DNA of 64,000 nt from Ctena decussata (taxonomy: Eukaryota > Mollusca > Bivalvia > Lucinida > Lucinidae), in the NCBI GenBank assembly GCA_963989385.1, contig OZ022499.1, forward strand, positions 33,596,993 through 33,660,992. Reading direction: 5' to 3'. This document shows positions 13,101 to 28,100 of this stretch, one piece after another; positions within the stretch are counted from its first letter, which is position 1, and each line of letters begins with the position of its first letter. Position numbers and translations under genes: made by a program. The notes beneath the pieces were generated by a model. That model was not told where the DNA came from, did no database searches, and saw nothing but the letters and a program-made list of their open reading frames with translations.

Positions 13101-16100
13101 ACTGTTTCATAGTATGCAATAATCAGGCCTTGTGTTCTTTCAAACAAAAAGTACACATACCATACACTGAACAAAATTTCTAATTGGTCACTTTACACAA
13201 ATGTCCAAAGGGAGGTAATTTAAATATTACTACAAATAAAAGTTTCATGATGACTGAGTACAGACTTTGTATTTTTATGCTAGAAACTTTATTTACTTCT
13301 GAAATGTCTTAATGATGACGGGGCCATAACTCTGATATTACAATAAAGTTTTGATTGCAATATTCACTTTCAGTGAGCTTGTAGGAAACAGCTCAATATT
13401 TTGATTATGATAATATTTAAAATAATGTTTAAAAATCATATTTCTTCGTAGTAGAAAACTGACCAATTAGAAATTTTGCAGAGTGTATAACTATCTTCTT
13501 TAATCCTTACACAGCAAATATTCAGCTACAGTTACAATATAATATGTTTAGACAATGCAATTATTCTACAGAACTTAGTAAAATATATTTTGTAAGTTGA
13601 ACTTGTTAGGGTTTTCTTTTTATCTATTTTGACATTCTGATAAGCTATAAGGTGTGTTATTTCCTGAGAAAATATTCTACTTTCCTCTATATATTAACTA
13701 ATACAACTACAATGTCTTAGAAATCAAACTGATAAACCAATGCACTGTACATATGAAAGAAAACATTCCAAAATGTTTTAAACATTGAGTTTTGGCTGTA
13801 TTCATTTGAGCTTCGTAATACTATAAATTTGCAGACTTTTAACATAAATAAGTGGAGATATCACTGAATACCATCCTAAACCATTTTAGGTATGGGAAGT
13901 ATGAACTTTTGCAAAGGGAACAGTACATATGAGCCACGTGACAAAACCAACAACAAAACACGCCACACAGACTCAGATCAGCCTGGGCAGCCACCCAGTT
14001 TGATCAAAGTCTTTGCTGTGCACTGAAAGGGTAGCTAAGGATCTAAGCTAGCTCCATGCAGGTAGGGAAAACTCTGATCAGACAGGGTGGATGCCCAGGC
14101 TGATCTGAGTCTTCGCTGGGCCCACATGCCACTTTGTTGGTTTTGTCATGTCGCAGCTCAGTTACATTTGTTTACATTATAACCAGGCAGAAATGGAGCC
14201 TGCTTTGTTACCATTCAACGACTTCCCAATCTACACAAACTTTACACCAATGAAGGATGCTTACACATTCAACAGTGTTTGTGGAAAATAGTGTATGTAC
14301 ATGTAAATGGAAACAGAAATTTGTACCTACCTGGAAGTAGAGGATGATGGTCCATATGAGACCAAGTACAATCGAGGGTTTGCCATCGGCAATGTCGGAT
14401 ACATTGATATTTACAAGTTTGATCTGAAACAAAAAAATGCAATGTTGAGTTTATAAATTAGGGTAAACATAGAGGAAGCAGAAACAGGATTATATTGTAA
14501 ATCACTTTATTTTACAGAGTTTTACTTTTGATAGTGTACAAGAAGTTACTCATTCGTGAAAAAAAATCCTGAAATCGTTTAATCGTAGTATAAACTGTAT
14601 ATTTACTACCACTAAGTAGGCATACAATGCTGAAAGTAAATTGTATTGGGTTTTTCTGAATCCATATCACTTTTCCTTATAAGGAGGATATGTCTGAGTT
14701 CCAGCTACAGATACATCAGTGCATCATATGAGCAAGAACCAGAAAAAAGAGATTAGTGACATGACATCAACAAACAGGCCTCAGGCCCATGTTTTTACCT
14801 AACGTCAGAATCTATAAAGATCTATCAGGGACATAGCTGGATTCCAGAACAATCTATTTTCAACAACTGGAACATCAAAATGGCTTCCAAAATCCATGTT
14901 TCTTAGATTTATATGGATGTTTGGGAGTCTCGGTTTTCCACCTACTATGTCCAGAACAACTTGGCTGTATTCAAGTTTCTTCTGTAGGATTATCTTAACA
15001 TATTGCAGACAAAACTATTATGAAAGAACTGAGTTGAATTATGCCTCCCTTTTCAAAGGGAAATCACCCTAGCAGAAAACAATTGTTTCCCTGGTGTTTG
15101 AATCTTCTCACACAGGGCCACTCTTATAGGAAGAATTTGCTCCCTTCTGGGAGCAAATTCTTTCCTTTATGAGTGGCCCCTATTGGAGCAATTCTTTATT
15201 ATATGAGTATCCCCTATGACAAAGGAAGATAAAAACTTCCAAACAGAAAAGATATGCCAATGAGATGTATTTAGTAACTGCAATATGTGTAGCTGATTAA
15301 ATAAGATTAAAGATATTTTATTGTAAAAACACAATGGATAGATGCATATAACCTACCTTTTTACTCTCAAGAAATTTGAGTGCTGTCGAGAGGTTGCTAA
15401 CATAGTGGACTCTTTTTAACTTGCCCTTTTCTATCGGCTGAAAATAAAATTAAAATCAGTTATCACTGATTTTGTCAACCACACCAAAAGTAAGCACTTT
15501 CTGCAATGTAAAACTAGACTCCAGCCAATGAGAAGCTACATTTCATAATGATGGCGGGTTTTGAATACTGTATCGCCGTATATTCATGTACTTTCTCAAA
15601 CTTTTACGTTATCCAATCAGACGTTGCCTTAAGACTCACAAGTGCATCAGAATTATGGCTGGATGGACGGATAATTTGCAATTTTACATCCTTTTAATAG
15701 TATTTCAGTCATATCAAAATGACGGGAGGGTGATAATGAAAGACTATGTATAATGGAACCCTGTTTATGGTTGGAAAAAAGTCCGCCTCCAGCTGGATTC
15801 CAACCCAAACCTAGATCAGAAGGCCAGCGCTTAGCCCACTTAGCCTACACTGGGGTTTCTATCAGAATTATGTTTGAACTGCACTGGAATTTCAGAGAAG
15901 TCGTCATTTGAAATTGTGGACAGAGGAAATTGTGGACAGAGGACAGACAATTTGAATTATGACTGACTCTGCCTTTGAAATAGCCATGTAAGCAAAATGA
16001 ATTATGACTGAACTGTATTTTGAATAGCCATAGAAGGTATCTATATTAACATTGAACAATGTAAAATCAAAATGTGGCCTCATATTCAAAGCCAATTCAT

Positions 16101-19100
16101 ATACTATGACTGAACCTCATAAAATTAATGTGTTAAGTCAAAATGTACATGTATATTCAAAGTCAATCCAATGTAATTGTTGATTACAACAATGGATTAT
16201 ATTGAGTGTCATATTGGATTATATCAATTGTTAAGATGTGCTCGGTCATGTTTAAAGTCATGAGTTCAATATAACATGGTAATATTTTTTATTCCTCAAT
16301 AAAAACATACATTTCAGAATGACATTAAAATCCCTTCACTGAAGCAGTTTTAATGACATTGGCAGAACATATGTTTTAACCAATAGCACACCACAAAATT
16401 TACCCCTGCAAAATTTCAAAACATGTGTCAAATCTATCATATTGAAAATTCAAAGACTAGAGGTCAAACAATGCAGACCCTGATGAGACAGCTCATGACG
16501 AGCCACCTTATCTGGATCTACACTGTTTGCATATTCAACTATTTCTGTTTTTGGCGGTTTAAGGGTTAAGTCAATTCTACTGACATCCCACAACATTTGC
16601 TTACAACATTAAGTGGAATAAGATTTGTAAATCAAATTTTGTTTTTCAACAGCTCCACAAGACCAGATTACAGATATCTGTGGACAAAATTTTCAAGGAA
16701 ATGCTAATGACATGCCACAACATACGTTTGGTGGACAAAAAATATCAAAATTTTCTTCCAAAAATATTGGGTTCACAAAAGCTCTGTAAGTCCATACTTA
16801 TTGATGTGTATTATCTCCCAGTTTACATCTTCGACATTCCAAATTTGTAGAGATTTAATACGCTGTTGGACACCGTCCAATCAATCTGCAGATATGCTGA
16901 TCACTGTTTGCAGTGACCAAATTTGAACAATTATTGAGGTCTTTGTTCCTAACAAACTCGAGGTCTTCTTTTCAATAACGGCCAAGTTGTGAATAGTTTG
17001 CGTATTTGATCAAAAGCTTTGGCAGTGTTTGATTAGATGTTTGTAAGCTTGTGAGAAAACCAAGACGTAATAAATGCCGTGAGCCATCTGCCAGCAAGGA
17101 TAATCTTGTAAGCAGTCGGTATTCATTGAAAACACTTGTCAAAGATACCATTTAATATGCATTCAACACTCACTGAAAGTCCATACACCAAAATCAGAAA
17201 TATGAGCCGCGACACAACAAAACCAACAAAGTGGTTGTGCGCCCAGGGCAGACTCAGATCAGCCTGGGCATTGTCAGTCTGATCTGAGTCATTACTGTCC
17301 GCATGGAGGTAGTTTAGCCCCTAAGCTGCTCTTTAAGCCCTTAGCGAAGACTTTGATCAGGCTGAGCGGATGCTCAGGCTGATCTAAATCTGTGCTGGGT
17401 GCACAACCACTTTGTTGGTTTTCTCATGTCGCTGCTCAATTATTGAAAATGCTTTTTTTCACAAGGCCAGGTAACTCAATATATAAATTAGTTAGACAAA
17501 TACAGGCTCATCATAACAGCAATGGCTGTTGCATTTTGCCGAGCCTTAAATTCACATACACAGCAGCTTGTGCACATTCGCAAAAACAAGAACGTTGCAA
17601 AGACAGCCCATTTTACAGTTCATCTCCGACTAGGCAGGCAACATCACAAGAATTCCGCGGAATGCGGTGTCTCGCCTGCTGGCGCCTTGTCATGAAATAG
17701 AGCTAAATCAGCAAAGATGTATGAATGAAACAAGTTTCTTGGCTCTAACCCTTACGGTTTCTGAGAAACAGACCTAAACGCGTAAACTTGCCAAAAAATT
17801 GCAAAGTCAGCCAACCGTAAAATGTTGGTAAAGACTCAATATTGACGATGACTTTGAGTTCTTCTCTTCCAGATGAATGCATGGCCAAAGTTTCATGGCT
17901 CTAGCCCTTATAGTTTCTGAGTAACAGACCTAAACGCGAAAACTTAACAAAAAATTGCGAAGTCAGTCAACCGTAAAATCTAGGTCAAGACTCAATTCAG
18001 ATGATGGCTTTGAGAGTTACTCTTTCAGATATATGCATGGCCCTAGTTTCATGGCTCTAGCCCTTATAGTTTCTGAGAAATGACCTAAACGCAAAAACTC
18101 GACAAAAAATTACGAAGTCAGTCAACCGTAAAATCTAGGTCAAGACTCAACATTGATAACAGCTTTCAGCTGTACTCTTCCAGATGTGTGCATGACCCAA
18201 GTTTCACGGCTCTAGCCGCAAATGACCTAAACGCAAAAACTCGACAAAAAATTGCGAAGTCAGTCAACCGTAAAATCTAGGTCAAGACTCAACACTAATG
18301 ACGGCTTTCAGCTGTACTCTTCCAGATGTATGCATGACTCAAGTTTCATGGCTCTAGCCCTTGTAGTTTCTGAGAAAATGACCTAAACGCAAAAACTCGA
18401 CAAAAAATTGCAAAGTCAGTCAACCGTAAAATCTAGGTCAAGACTCAACATTGATGATGGCTTTCAGATGTACTCTTCCAGATGTATGCATGACCCAAGT
18501 TTCATGGCTCTAGCCCTTACAGTTTCTGAGAAAATGACCTAAACGCAAAAACTCGACAAAAGTTTACGCCGACGACGCCGCCGACGACGACGACACCGGA
18601 AAAGCAATACATATGTCTCGCCTCTGCTTCGCAGGCGAGACAAAAATGACGTCAGCTGACATTGATGTAAATACATCACATTGATGTAAACAACGTAATG
18701 TCAATGTTGTGTGCCTGCCGGGGCTGGCAACCTCAATCATTTTCGGTGTTTTACCATACACATTCAAAAGCCTCTCTGAGGAGACTCCATTGCTACAACA
18801 TAGTCTAATATACCTACCAGTTTTTCTCCCGATAGGACCTCAAGTAATGATAGTAGAACCACTCCATCTTTTATGTCTTCAAACAGATTTTCTACTTTTA
18901 ATGGTGGGGTTTTCTGAAAAACACATTTATATTATGACTAACATCATGTGAAAAGGCACCTGTGTGATGAGACTTAGATCAGTTCCAGACATGTGCAAAC
19001 AGTGAAGACTTAGATCAGTCAGTGCTTTTGCAAAATGTTCATTGTAGGGCTGTTGTAAAGCATTGCAGAGCATCCGCCCCACAGCTAAATGCAATTAGCT

Positions 19101-22100
19101 GTTTGCAAATGCAATAATTAACACAAAGTTTTGGTTCTGATGAAAAGGAGACACTTTGGCCTTACAAATGACAACAGTGCTCCTACATGAGCAGGATACC
19201 AGCTACTTCTGCTGTAATAAGCTGGGATGAATACCAACAACTGCAATGGAGCGGACACTTCTCAAAGCATATGTTTGCCAAATAATCTGGTCAATAACCT
19301 CCTAACAGTGTAATTAATCAAGCAAACATGAAAAATGCTATTGATTGTTGGAATTTGCTCATAGTTTATTGCTAATGTTGATTCTAAGGGGTCAGCTCTC
19401 GAGCAAACAGCTTTTTTGTTGAAAAGAAAAGTTAAATATATCAGTCATGGTTTATACAGCCCATTAGTCAACAACAAAATCTGTTAGTCAGGACTTAATA
19501 CAAAACTTCAGCATTTTATATGCATGCTAATGAAATCCCGGATGAAGATGATTTTTTTCAAAGCTTTTGTATAAATGAGCTTAAGACTCTTCTTTCACTC
19601 TGAATTTTCAAGAATTCAAAACTTTAAAAGATCATTATATAATTGGGAGTCATCGATAGACAGATAAATGAGCCGCAACACAAGAAAATCAACAATGTGG
19701 TTGTGCATCCAGTGCAGACTCAGATCAGCCTGGGCTTACGCCCAGTCTGATCAGAGTCTTCACTGTCCGCATGGAAGAAGCTTATACCCTTAGCTACCCT
19801 TTAAGCACTTAGCGAAGTGAGTGATCGGACCGAACAGATGCCCAGGCTGATCTGAGTCTACGCTGGGTGCACAAACACTTTGTTGGTTTTCTCGCGTCGC
19901 AGCTCAAATCTTTCAATTGCATTTCAATGGTTTAGAGAGGGTACAAAGACTTGACGAGATTATTAGCTAAGGACAAAATAAACTAAAGATAAACAACCAG
20001 AATGTAACTCAAACCCAAGGTTCAAGCATGTTAACAATCCCAATGCAACCAGACTGTGGCTTGGGGATGGAGTTGGCCGTGGTATGTGTGTTTGTGTGTT
20101 GTGGTTGAGGAGCTGGAGTGGAACTGATGCTCTGGCAGTTCATACGAGATCAGCTAGACTACGTCAAGATTGCAGAGTTTAATTATAGTCACAGATATTT
20201 TTTTCTGTCTAAAACGTTTCATCAGTCATCATACTTGTGAATAATGATGATAATGATATTTCAAAATTGACAAGAAATATGATGCACTGTAACCAATAAT
20301 AATAATGTAGATCAGTGTCATGTACAACAGTAACAGTTGGCAACAATTGATCACTCACGTAATGAGGCAAAAAATACAAGAAAAGATCATTTTTACATAA
20401 AATTTGAGGAACTTTTTATTCATTTGGTTTCAGATCATTAGATCTCAACGAGCCAAAATTTTGGCAGAAATATTAAGCTTTTTTTCCCTTATTCTTCAAC
20501 ATTAAGATATGTCAATAATACTGCCTGATCTAATAGCTATGTCTTTATTTGAATAGAATACCAGGCCCCGAGGTTATAAAACTTGAATACATTATCAAAC
20601 TCAAACTAAAGCACACTGATTGGCTGCTTCCAAGCACATGCTTGGAAGCAGCCAATCAGTGTGCTTTATTTTGAGTTTGAGATTATACTCAAGTTTTATA
20701 ACCTCAGACCTTGGAATGCCTCCTTACTACCAGCTATAGTCAGTGCATCAGTGGCCCCAGTATCATTGAATCCTATTCAATTTAATTAATCTGCTCAATC
20801 ACTTTTGTCACTACACTATCCTGTTCATTCACTTTTGTTACTGCATTTACCAGTTCTATCACTCTACTTACTGCATTTAACTCTTCACTAATTTTTGTCA
20901 CTGTTCAGTCACTTTTATCATGGCATTTACCTGGACTATCACTCTTGTCACTGCATTTACTAACTTTCATCACTGTATTTACCTGTTCAATCCCATTTGC
21001 CACTTCATTTACCTGTTCAATGTCTTTCTCAATGCATTTACCGTTTCAATCAATTTTGTCAGTGTATTTAACTTTTGTCACACTATTTCTCTTTTCATTC
21101 ACTGAATTTACAAGTTCACTCTTTCTGTCACTGCATTTACCTTTTCACAAACTTTTCATCGCTGCATTTACCTTTTCATATCACTATATTTACTTGTTCC
21201 CTCATTTTTGTCAATGCACATACCAATTTGATCCTTTTTTCTGTGTAGTCACCCAGATGGTCACTGCATTTTGAAGTTTTGTAGCAGATTTACATCTTTG
21301 CTCATATTTGTCTGTGTATGTATTCTGTCACTCATTTATCTTCCCACTCACTTTTTCACTGTAAATACCTCTTCAGTCAATTCTGTCACTGCATTTTTCA
21401 GCTTAATAACTTTTTAAACTACAGTTATCTAATAGCTCACTTTTGTCACTGCATTTAATAGTTCAACCCCTTTTGACACTGCATTTATCCATTCACTCAC
21501 TTTCACCCCTTCAATTGATTCAACTTCTTTAATCACATTTACCTGTTCACTCACTTTTGCCTCTGCATTTATCTCTGATACCAATATATCTACTCCATCA
21601 CTTTTGTCACTACCTATTCACTGACCAACCTTTCACTCAGGTTTGTTGCTGCATCCATCTGTTTGATGTATGCATTCATCCTGTTTGGGAATATGTTCAT
21701 CCAGTTTCTAGCTTTACATTTCACACACTCTAGCTAAACTAAACCACCTACCTGTTTTAGGTATGTGTTCATCCAGTTTGTGAATGTCTTTTTCTGTACT
21801 CTTTCTTGTTCATCTGAGAAAGAAAGGACAAAATATTCAGAATGTTTGTATAAAGGCACTGTAAAATCTAAGAACTCTGACCTGCACTGCTTGCCATTTT
21901 GGCATTGCTTTTATATATTGATCAAGGGTATGTATAAGTGGATCATCATAACATGGGACTTTTTGCTAAGTTTGATGATTACAGGCCATATATAATTTAA
22001 GAGCTTGGTATGGCTGGGTTTTTTGTCAAACCGACTTTAGCAAGATGCAATATAGCAATATCCCTCTGTCTGTTCACATTTACATCAACCCTTGCATTAA

Positions 22101-25100
22101 AGTTTGTTTCTCTCGCACTAAGCACAAAGTTTAAGTTAAACTGAAAGACATTAGGCTGTGAGTTTTGCATTGTGTTGCAACTTAGTACAGTAGAACTACA
22201 ATGGCTCGAACCCTGATGGCTCGTTCACCCTGCCTGGCTAGAACTCTTCCCTTGGTCCCAAGATGTCATTTATATGGAAACTAACTCTCGATGGCTAGAA
22301 CTACCCTTAGCTGGAACTAATTTTCATGGTCCCAAGCCTGTTTGAGCCAATGAAATTCTACTGTATTTAGTATTTAGGCATAAATGAAAACATACTGGAT
22401 GTTGTTTAGTGAAATGAAATAAATAATTGTAATGAACATGGCATGTTAACTCTTTCACTACCAAAAAGCAGACGACAAAATTTACGTCTGCAAAAATTAG
22501 AAAAATGCCTTGTCCAAGACTTTTTATATTGAGAATTCAAAGACTAGAGGGCAAACAGTGTAGATCTAGATGAGGCGGCTCATTATGAGCCGCCTCATCA
22601 GGATCTACGCTGTTTGCAAATTTTGCTAATTGCGTCACTGGGGCTTAAAGAGTTAATGGAACATCCATGTTGTGTAACAATTAACAGCTACCCTAACAAT
22701 CTACAGACCTCCTGTAATGACATACAAAAGCAGCATCACTTCAGTTATTTGATTTTCACATGAAACAACACCATCAAATGTTCATTCATTGATTAATTTA
22801 CTAATTTACTGTCATCTCCGTCTGTACAATAGTCACTACAAGCTATGCTAAAATCAAGCTAAACCAACAAAAAGCAAAACACGATCTATATTTTAACCCT
22901 TAAAGCGCCAAAATTTAAAATTGTAACAATTTTAATGAATTGGCAAACAGTGTAGATCCAGATGAGGTGGCTCATAATGAGCCATCTCATCTGAATCTAA
23001 ACTGTTTGCCCTCTAGTGTTCTAATTCTCAATATGATATTGCTTGGATGAGACATTTTTTTAAATTCTGCAGACGTAAATTTTGTTGTCTGCTTTTTTGG
23101 GCATAAGGGTTAATCATGAGCCCTTCTCTACAGGATTAGTTTATCTGGTCTGTTCCAGATTAACAGTGCCACAGACAACTACTGAACACAAGAATTCTGC
23201 AGAAGTGTTGTCTCGCCTGTCTGTGCACTCCAACAAAACAAAGCTAAACCAGAAAACTCAATGAAATTCTATGCTGATGACACCGTCAGAAAAGTACTAT
23301 ACCTAAGTCCCACTGCTAGTTGCAGGTGACAATCTGTCAGAAGACAATGAAGCATATGCTACAGCAGTATGATTTGTGAACTTCTGATCATGTGACTGCC
23401 AAAGAATATGTGGATGGAAACAAAGGGTATCATGTAAAGACACTAAAATGGTATCTATCTCATTCACACTCAGTAACCATTTTGTTGTACTTTTTATTAT
23501 ATTTAATTATTCATGAACTCATTCATGCATACAAATTGTCAGCTGCTGTTATAACTGTGCCCCATCTACAATAACTAAATTTGCCAGTATGACTTGCAGA
23601 ATGGCAATCAGTACAGATTTGTTCACTGCTTCTTCAAGGTGAACAAGTACATTTTCAGGGGAAGCAACTCTTGTCACTTTCATTTTGCCTCCCTTTTTCA
23701 ACTGGTGTCAACTCTGAAAGCAGAGAACATGCGTCTCTAGAAGCAAATTGTTTCCTTTAGGAATAGAACCCTCTCTAGAAGCCAATTCTTTCCTTTAAGA
23801 GTTGAGAACCCTTTATGGAAGGGTTTGCTGTCAAGAGAAGCAAACAGGATGTCACAAAAGATGTTCCCCTTTGTAAAACTTGTGGAAAAACAAGCCATGA
23901 AGGCATAGCCATTCAGTATCAGGTTTGAATCTGGACTGTCTAATCGGCATGTCTATCCCAATATTAAGGAACAGTATGGTATCCTCACATTTAATGATGA
24001 AGAAAAGAATAATATTGTAACACTATACCATATAGGTTTACACCTCACAATAAAAGTAATAATTTGTGAAGCTAAAGATATTGTCATAGCCACCCATCCA
24101 TTTAAACTGATACTAATCCAAACAAAATAAAAGTTTTCAGTATGTTGGTATGTTATGATTTTCCAGGTACATATAATGTGCAACAAGCAAATGAAACTGG
24201 GGTATCAATTCACCCCAAATTATGGTTGATTCTGGCCCGATAATGTGCATGCAATTGTAAGGCGTTAGGAACAGGTGCCTTAATTAGGGAAAACATGGTT
24301 ATTTGCAGTTTAAGATGTGCGGTAAACTTCCATATTTTCCAACTTTTTTATCTGAGGGAAACGACATTCCTGACTTTCTGTTGGCTTCCCTGGAGGATGT
24401 TATCATTCCTAAATGGAGTCTACTCCTACAGGAAAGACTTTGCTCCTACACACACCAGGTAGGTGGCAATTGAGAACGCTCATGCAGTCGACAAATGCGG
24501 ATCAAAAAGCATTAGTAACAGCATTTTCGATTGCAAATTGGCGACAATTTGCAATAAATAATGCTGTTTCTAACGTTTTTTCGATCCGCGTTAATCGATT
24601 GCAAAGAGCGCTTTTGATTGCCGCCTACCCAGTGTGCTACAGGATGGATGGAAGGATGACTTGCGATTTTATGTCCTTTTCAACAGTATTTCAGTCATAT
24701 CAGGACAATGGGAATGTGGTAATGAAAGGCTGTGTGCAATGGAACACAGTTTACGGTAGGAAAGATTCTCGCCTCAAGCGGGACTGGAACCCGGTCCATG
24801 TGCTACAGAAACAAATTCTTTCCTTAAGACAGGCTTTCAAGCACTATTTGGCAAAAAATTAGGGCTAAAATTAGGACTATTTTTGCAAAAAATTAGGGCT
24901 ATTTTTGCCAAAAAATAAGGGCTAAATTAGGAAAATCAGGGATACATAAACAAAACTTAGGGACTTGTTTTGATATGAAATGTTGATAAATACCTTTTTT
25001 CACTATTATAGAGAAAACCTACTACAACCTTATTATCCACCCCTTTGTAAACAACATGGCAAAAATAAAGGATAAGGCAGTTATCAATATTTTGTTTTGA

Positions 25101-28100
25101 GACTGACAAAATATATAGTTTTAACTATATAACTGACTTCCAAAACTTATTCTGATTATGTCAACAGTTTCTTGTTTTCAGAAAGACTTCTTTCTACCTC
25201 AGCATTGCCATGTGGCAAACACAGGATTGTTTTGACTAGCTTGGCAAGAATGTCATACTTCTTTCTCCCATCTTGCTTCTTTGTCTGTAACACCTTATTC
25301 CAGTAGAAGTCAATCCTTAACTCACTTGCTTCTCTGTCATTAGACCAGGAGTCTGGTATTTCCTGCAGCGAATTCAGCTTCCATTCATCTGTTACCTGAG
25401 CCCCTTGACTTTCCAGTATAATCTGAGGCACTTTCAAGGCAATATTTCTGATCCTTTTGCTTTCAGACTCTGAATTTTGTATTGATGGATGCAGACAGGT
25501 GATATCCCTTAGGATTTCATAATTCAGAGGAAGTCTTTCTGCGAAAACTGAGTAACTGTCTGATAAAACTTTCACTTGTTCATCAGTTCATCAGCTCTGT
25601 CTTTGCAATGTCTTTCTTTTTATCTAACAGAGACTTTGTGGACTGTCCTATCTCCATATCAGAAAGCTGACTGTCCTTCTCTTCAATATCAACTTCAAGG
25701 AGTGTCTTTCCAGTGTTCTACACTGACACAACAGAACTCTTCAGGAACCTGAGCATGAAAGCCTTTAGTAGATCTTTCATCTCTGAATACAGAATATGTA
25801 TCAATGGGTATTCCCTTTGAAATAGCTTTAGAAACCTGTCATACAGTGGTTCAAGGCTTAGAAATTCATCTGTATCAGACTGGCTGGTGCTTTTAACATA
25901 CGACAGATACGGTTGTAGGTTTTGTTCTCCTCAAGAAGTCTGATTGTCTTGTTCTGGGTAGCTGTCTTAGGTAATTCCTTCAGGAAGTATTCACACAAGG
26001 GCTCAAAGTTTTTGACTATCCTTTTCAAAGCTGGGATAAGAGTCACCCACCTGCACTGTACATGCCTAATAAACAGCTCCTCATCAAACCCAAGCTCCAT
26101 TTCTATATCAGAAGTCTTCTCTTTTGCAGGGGGATCTATTGCTAGCTGTTCTGATGATTCGCCATAATATACTTTAAGACCTTGTCTGAAAGAATTATGC
26201 ACCACATGCATGTTACATGAAATGAATGGTAATAGACCTGTTAATCCTAGTACCTTCAATTCTTCATTGATATTGCTCCAAATAGTCTTATTTACATTTG
26301 GGCCATCAGAGCCAAGATTTAGCGACTTTGATAGAGGTACTTGGTAGCCTGCTTCCTGAAGTGCATCAAGAACAGCTTTTGACATGGCATTACCTTAGGC
26401 ATCTCCAAACATTATTGCCTTTAAGAACTGAACCACAACTTCTCCTTTTGCTTCTGACAAGTACCTAACTAAAACATCTATCTGTTTTCTGGCCTGTGAG
26501 TTATTGTTTCATCATATTGTATTACATAGCCTGGTGCCTTACAAATGTTTTCACACGGCTCCTTCCTATAAAGTCAGCTGATCGGTTCATTAATTGCATG
26601 ACTTTGTTCAAAAATTCTTTTAAGTTCAGACAGAAAATACCAAAAATTAGGGACAATTTAAAAAAATAAGGGCTTTTTTAGGAATTTGTCCCTTTTTGAG
26701 TGTTTTTTTAGGAATTTTAGGGAAGCCTTAAAAAATTAGGATTTTTTAGGAATTTTAGGGCCACTTGAAAGCCTGTTATGAAGAACCTCACTGAGAAGAG
26801 AGGGGAATTGAAAACAGTAGTGTTGCTTCTCTCGAATTATACAGTGGACCCTCTTTACAACGACAGCATTTGTTCCCAAAAATTTTGACATTAAACTGAA
26901 TTTGCTGTTGTAAAGAATGCATATTTAGAGGAATATAGCCATTTTGTGCATACCAAAAAGATGTTATAAAGAATATTGCTGTTGTAAAGAGTGTGGTTGT
27001 AAAGAGGGTTGACTGTATTCAATTCACCTTGATCAAGATTTTAATTTATACTCTGCAAAGGATTTTGTTACTCAACTTCCTGTTTGTTTAAATACTATTG
27101 TAAATCTGCCATCTGAAATCTTGCACCACTGTTCAGAATTTATTGATTGAAGATTTATTTCAGTATCTTATAGATAGCTCTGGCTTGATGGCACACTATA
27201 CATTGCATTTATGCATAATTGTTGAACTGATGACAGATGGTAAGACAATGGAAGTCTTGGTGCCAGAGATGAAGCCATGGATTCATTCCGCTGAGCCTCT
27301 CAGGGACCACTGTTATGAGTTGGAACAAAACAACTGTCTACAGCTGCTTTCAGTCTACCAGAACTCATTTGTTAGTGTTTGAAATAAAGACAAAAGTCAA
27401 GAAATATCTTAATATCATCACTGTCTATATTGACAGGATATTTCAAATCTGAATTTCTATCATGTCAGTTGTCACCAGTTTTATGACTTTCACGACTTTT
27501 AAGCAGTCATGTATTATGATTATATCAATCTCTTGACCGTCCATGAGAAGTACATCACCTTTGAGGTATACAGATTTTAACCCTTTAAGCACCACAAATG
27601 AAAACAGTTGAATTTGCAAACAGCGTAGATCCAGATGAGGTGGCTCATAATGAGCCACCTCATCTGGGTCTACACTGTTTGCCCTCTAGTCTTTGAACTC
27701 TCAAGATGATTTGTCTTGAACAAATCGCTTTCTTTAAATTTAGCAGACGTAAATTTTGTCGTCTGCTTTTTTGGTGCTTTAAGGGTTAAACTTGTTTTGA
27801 AGTTAAGCGACTATGAAATTTCCATCACTATAGTATATTTGTTCAACCATTCGTGAAAGAGGCTTGTAAGCAAACATTAAAATAAACGGCAAGGTCGAGA
27901 TTGAATAAACAGCGTCAGGTCTTCACAATTTATATAAACATTGCAAAGATCATTTTGACAATAAATTTTTGAGGTAGTTTTTCTTATTTCTAAAAAAAAA
28001 TTTATGTTGTGACCTCCCATGTCATTACCTTAGTGAGATGGTTCAAAATAATGGACCACGATATATGATTTTGTGGTGAAAAATCTTCTTTTGAACAGTT

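Noticed and set aside
24413..24862. 149-codon plus-strand ORF
   Set aside because: Runs across a foldback, a MITE, an antisense SINE and the hAT terminus.
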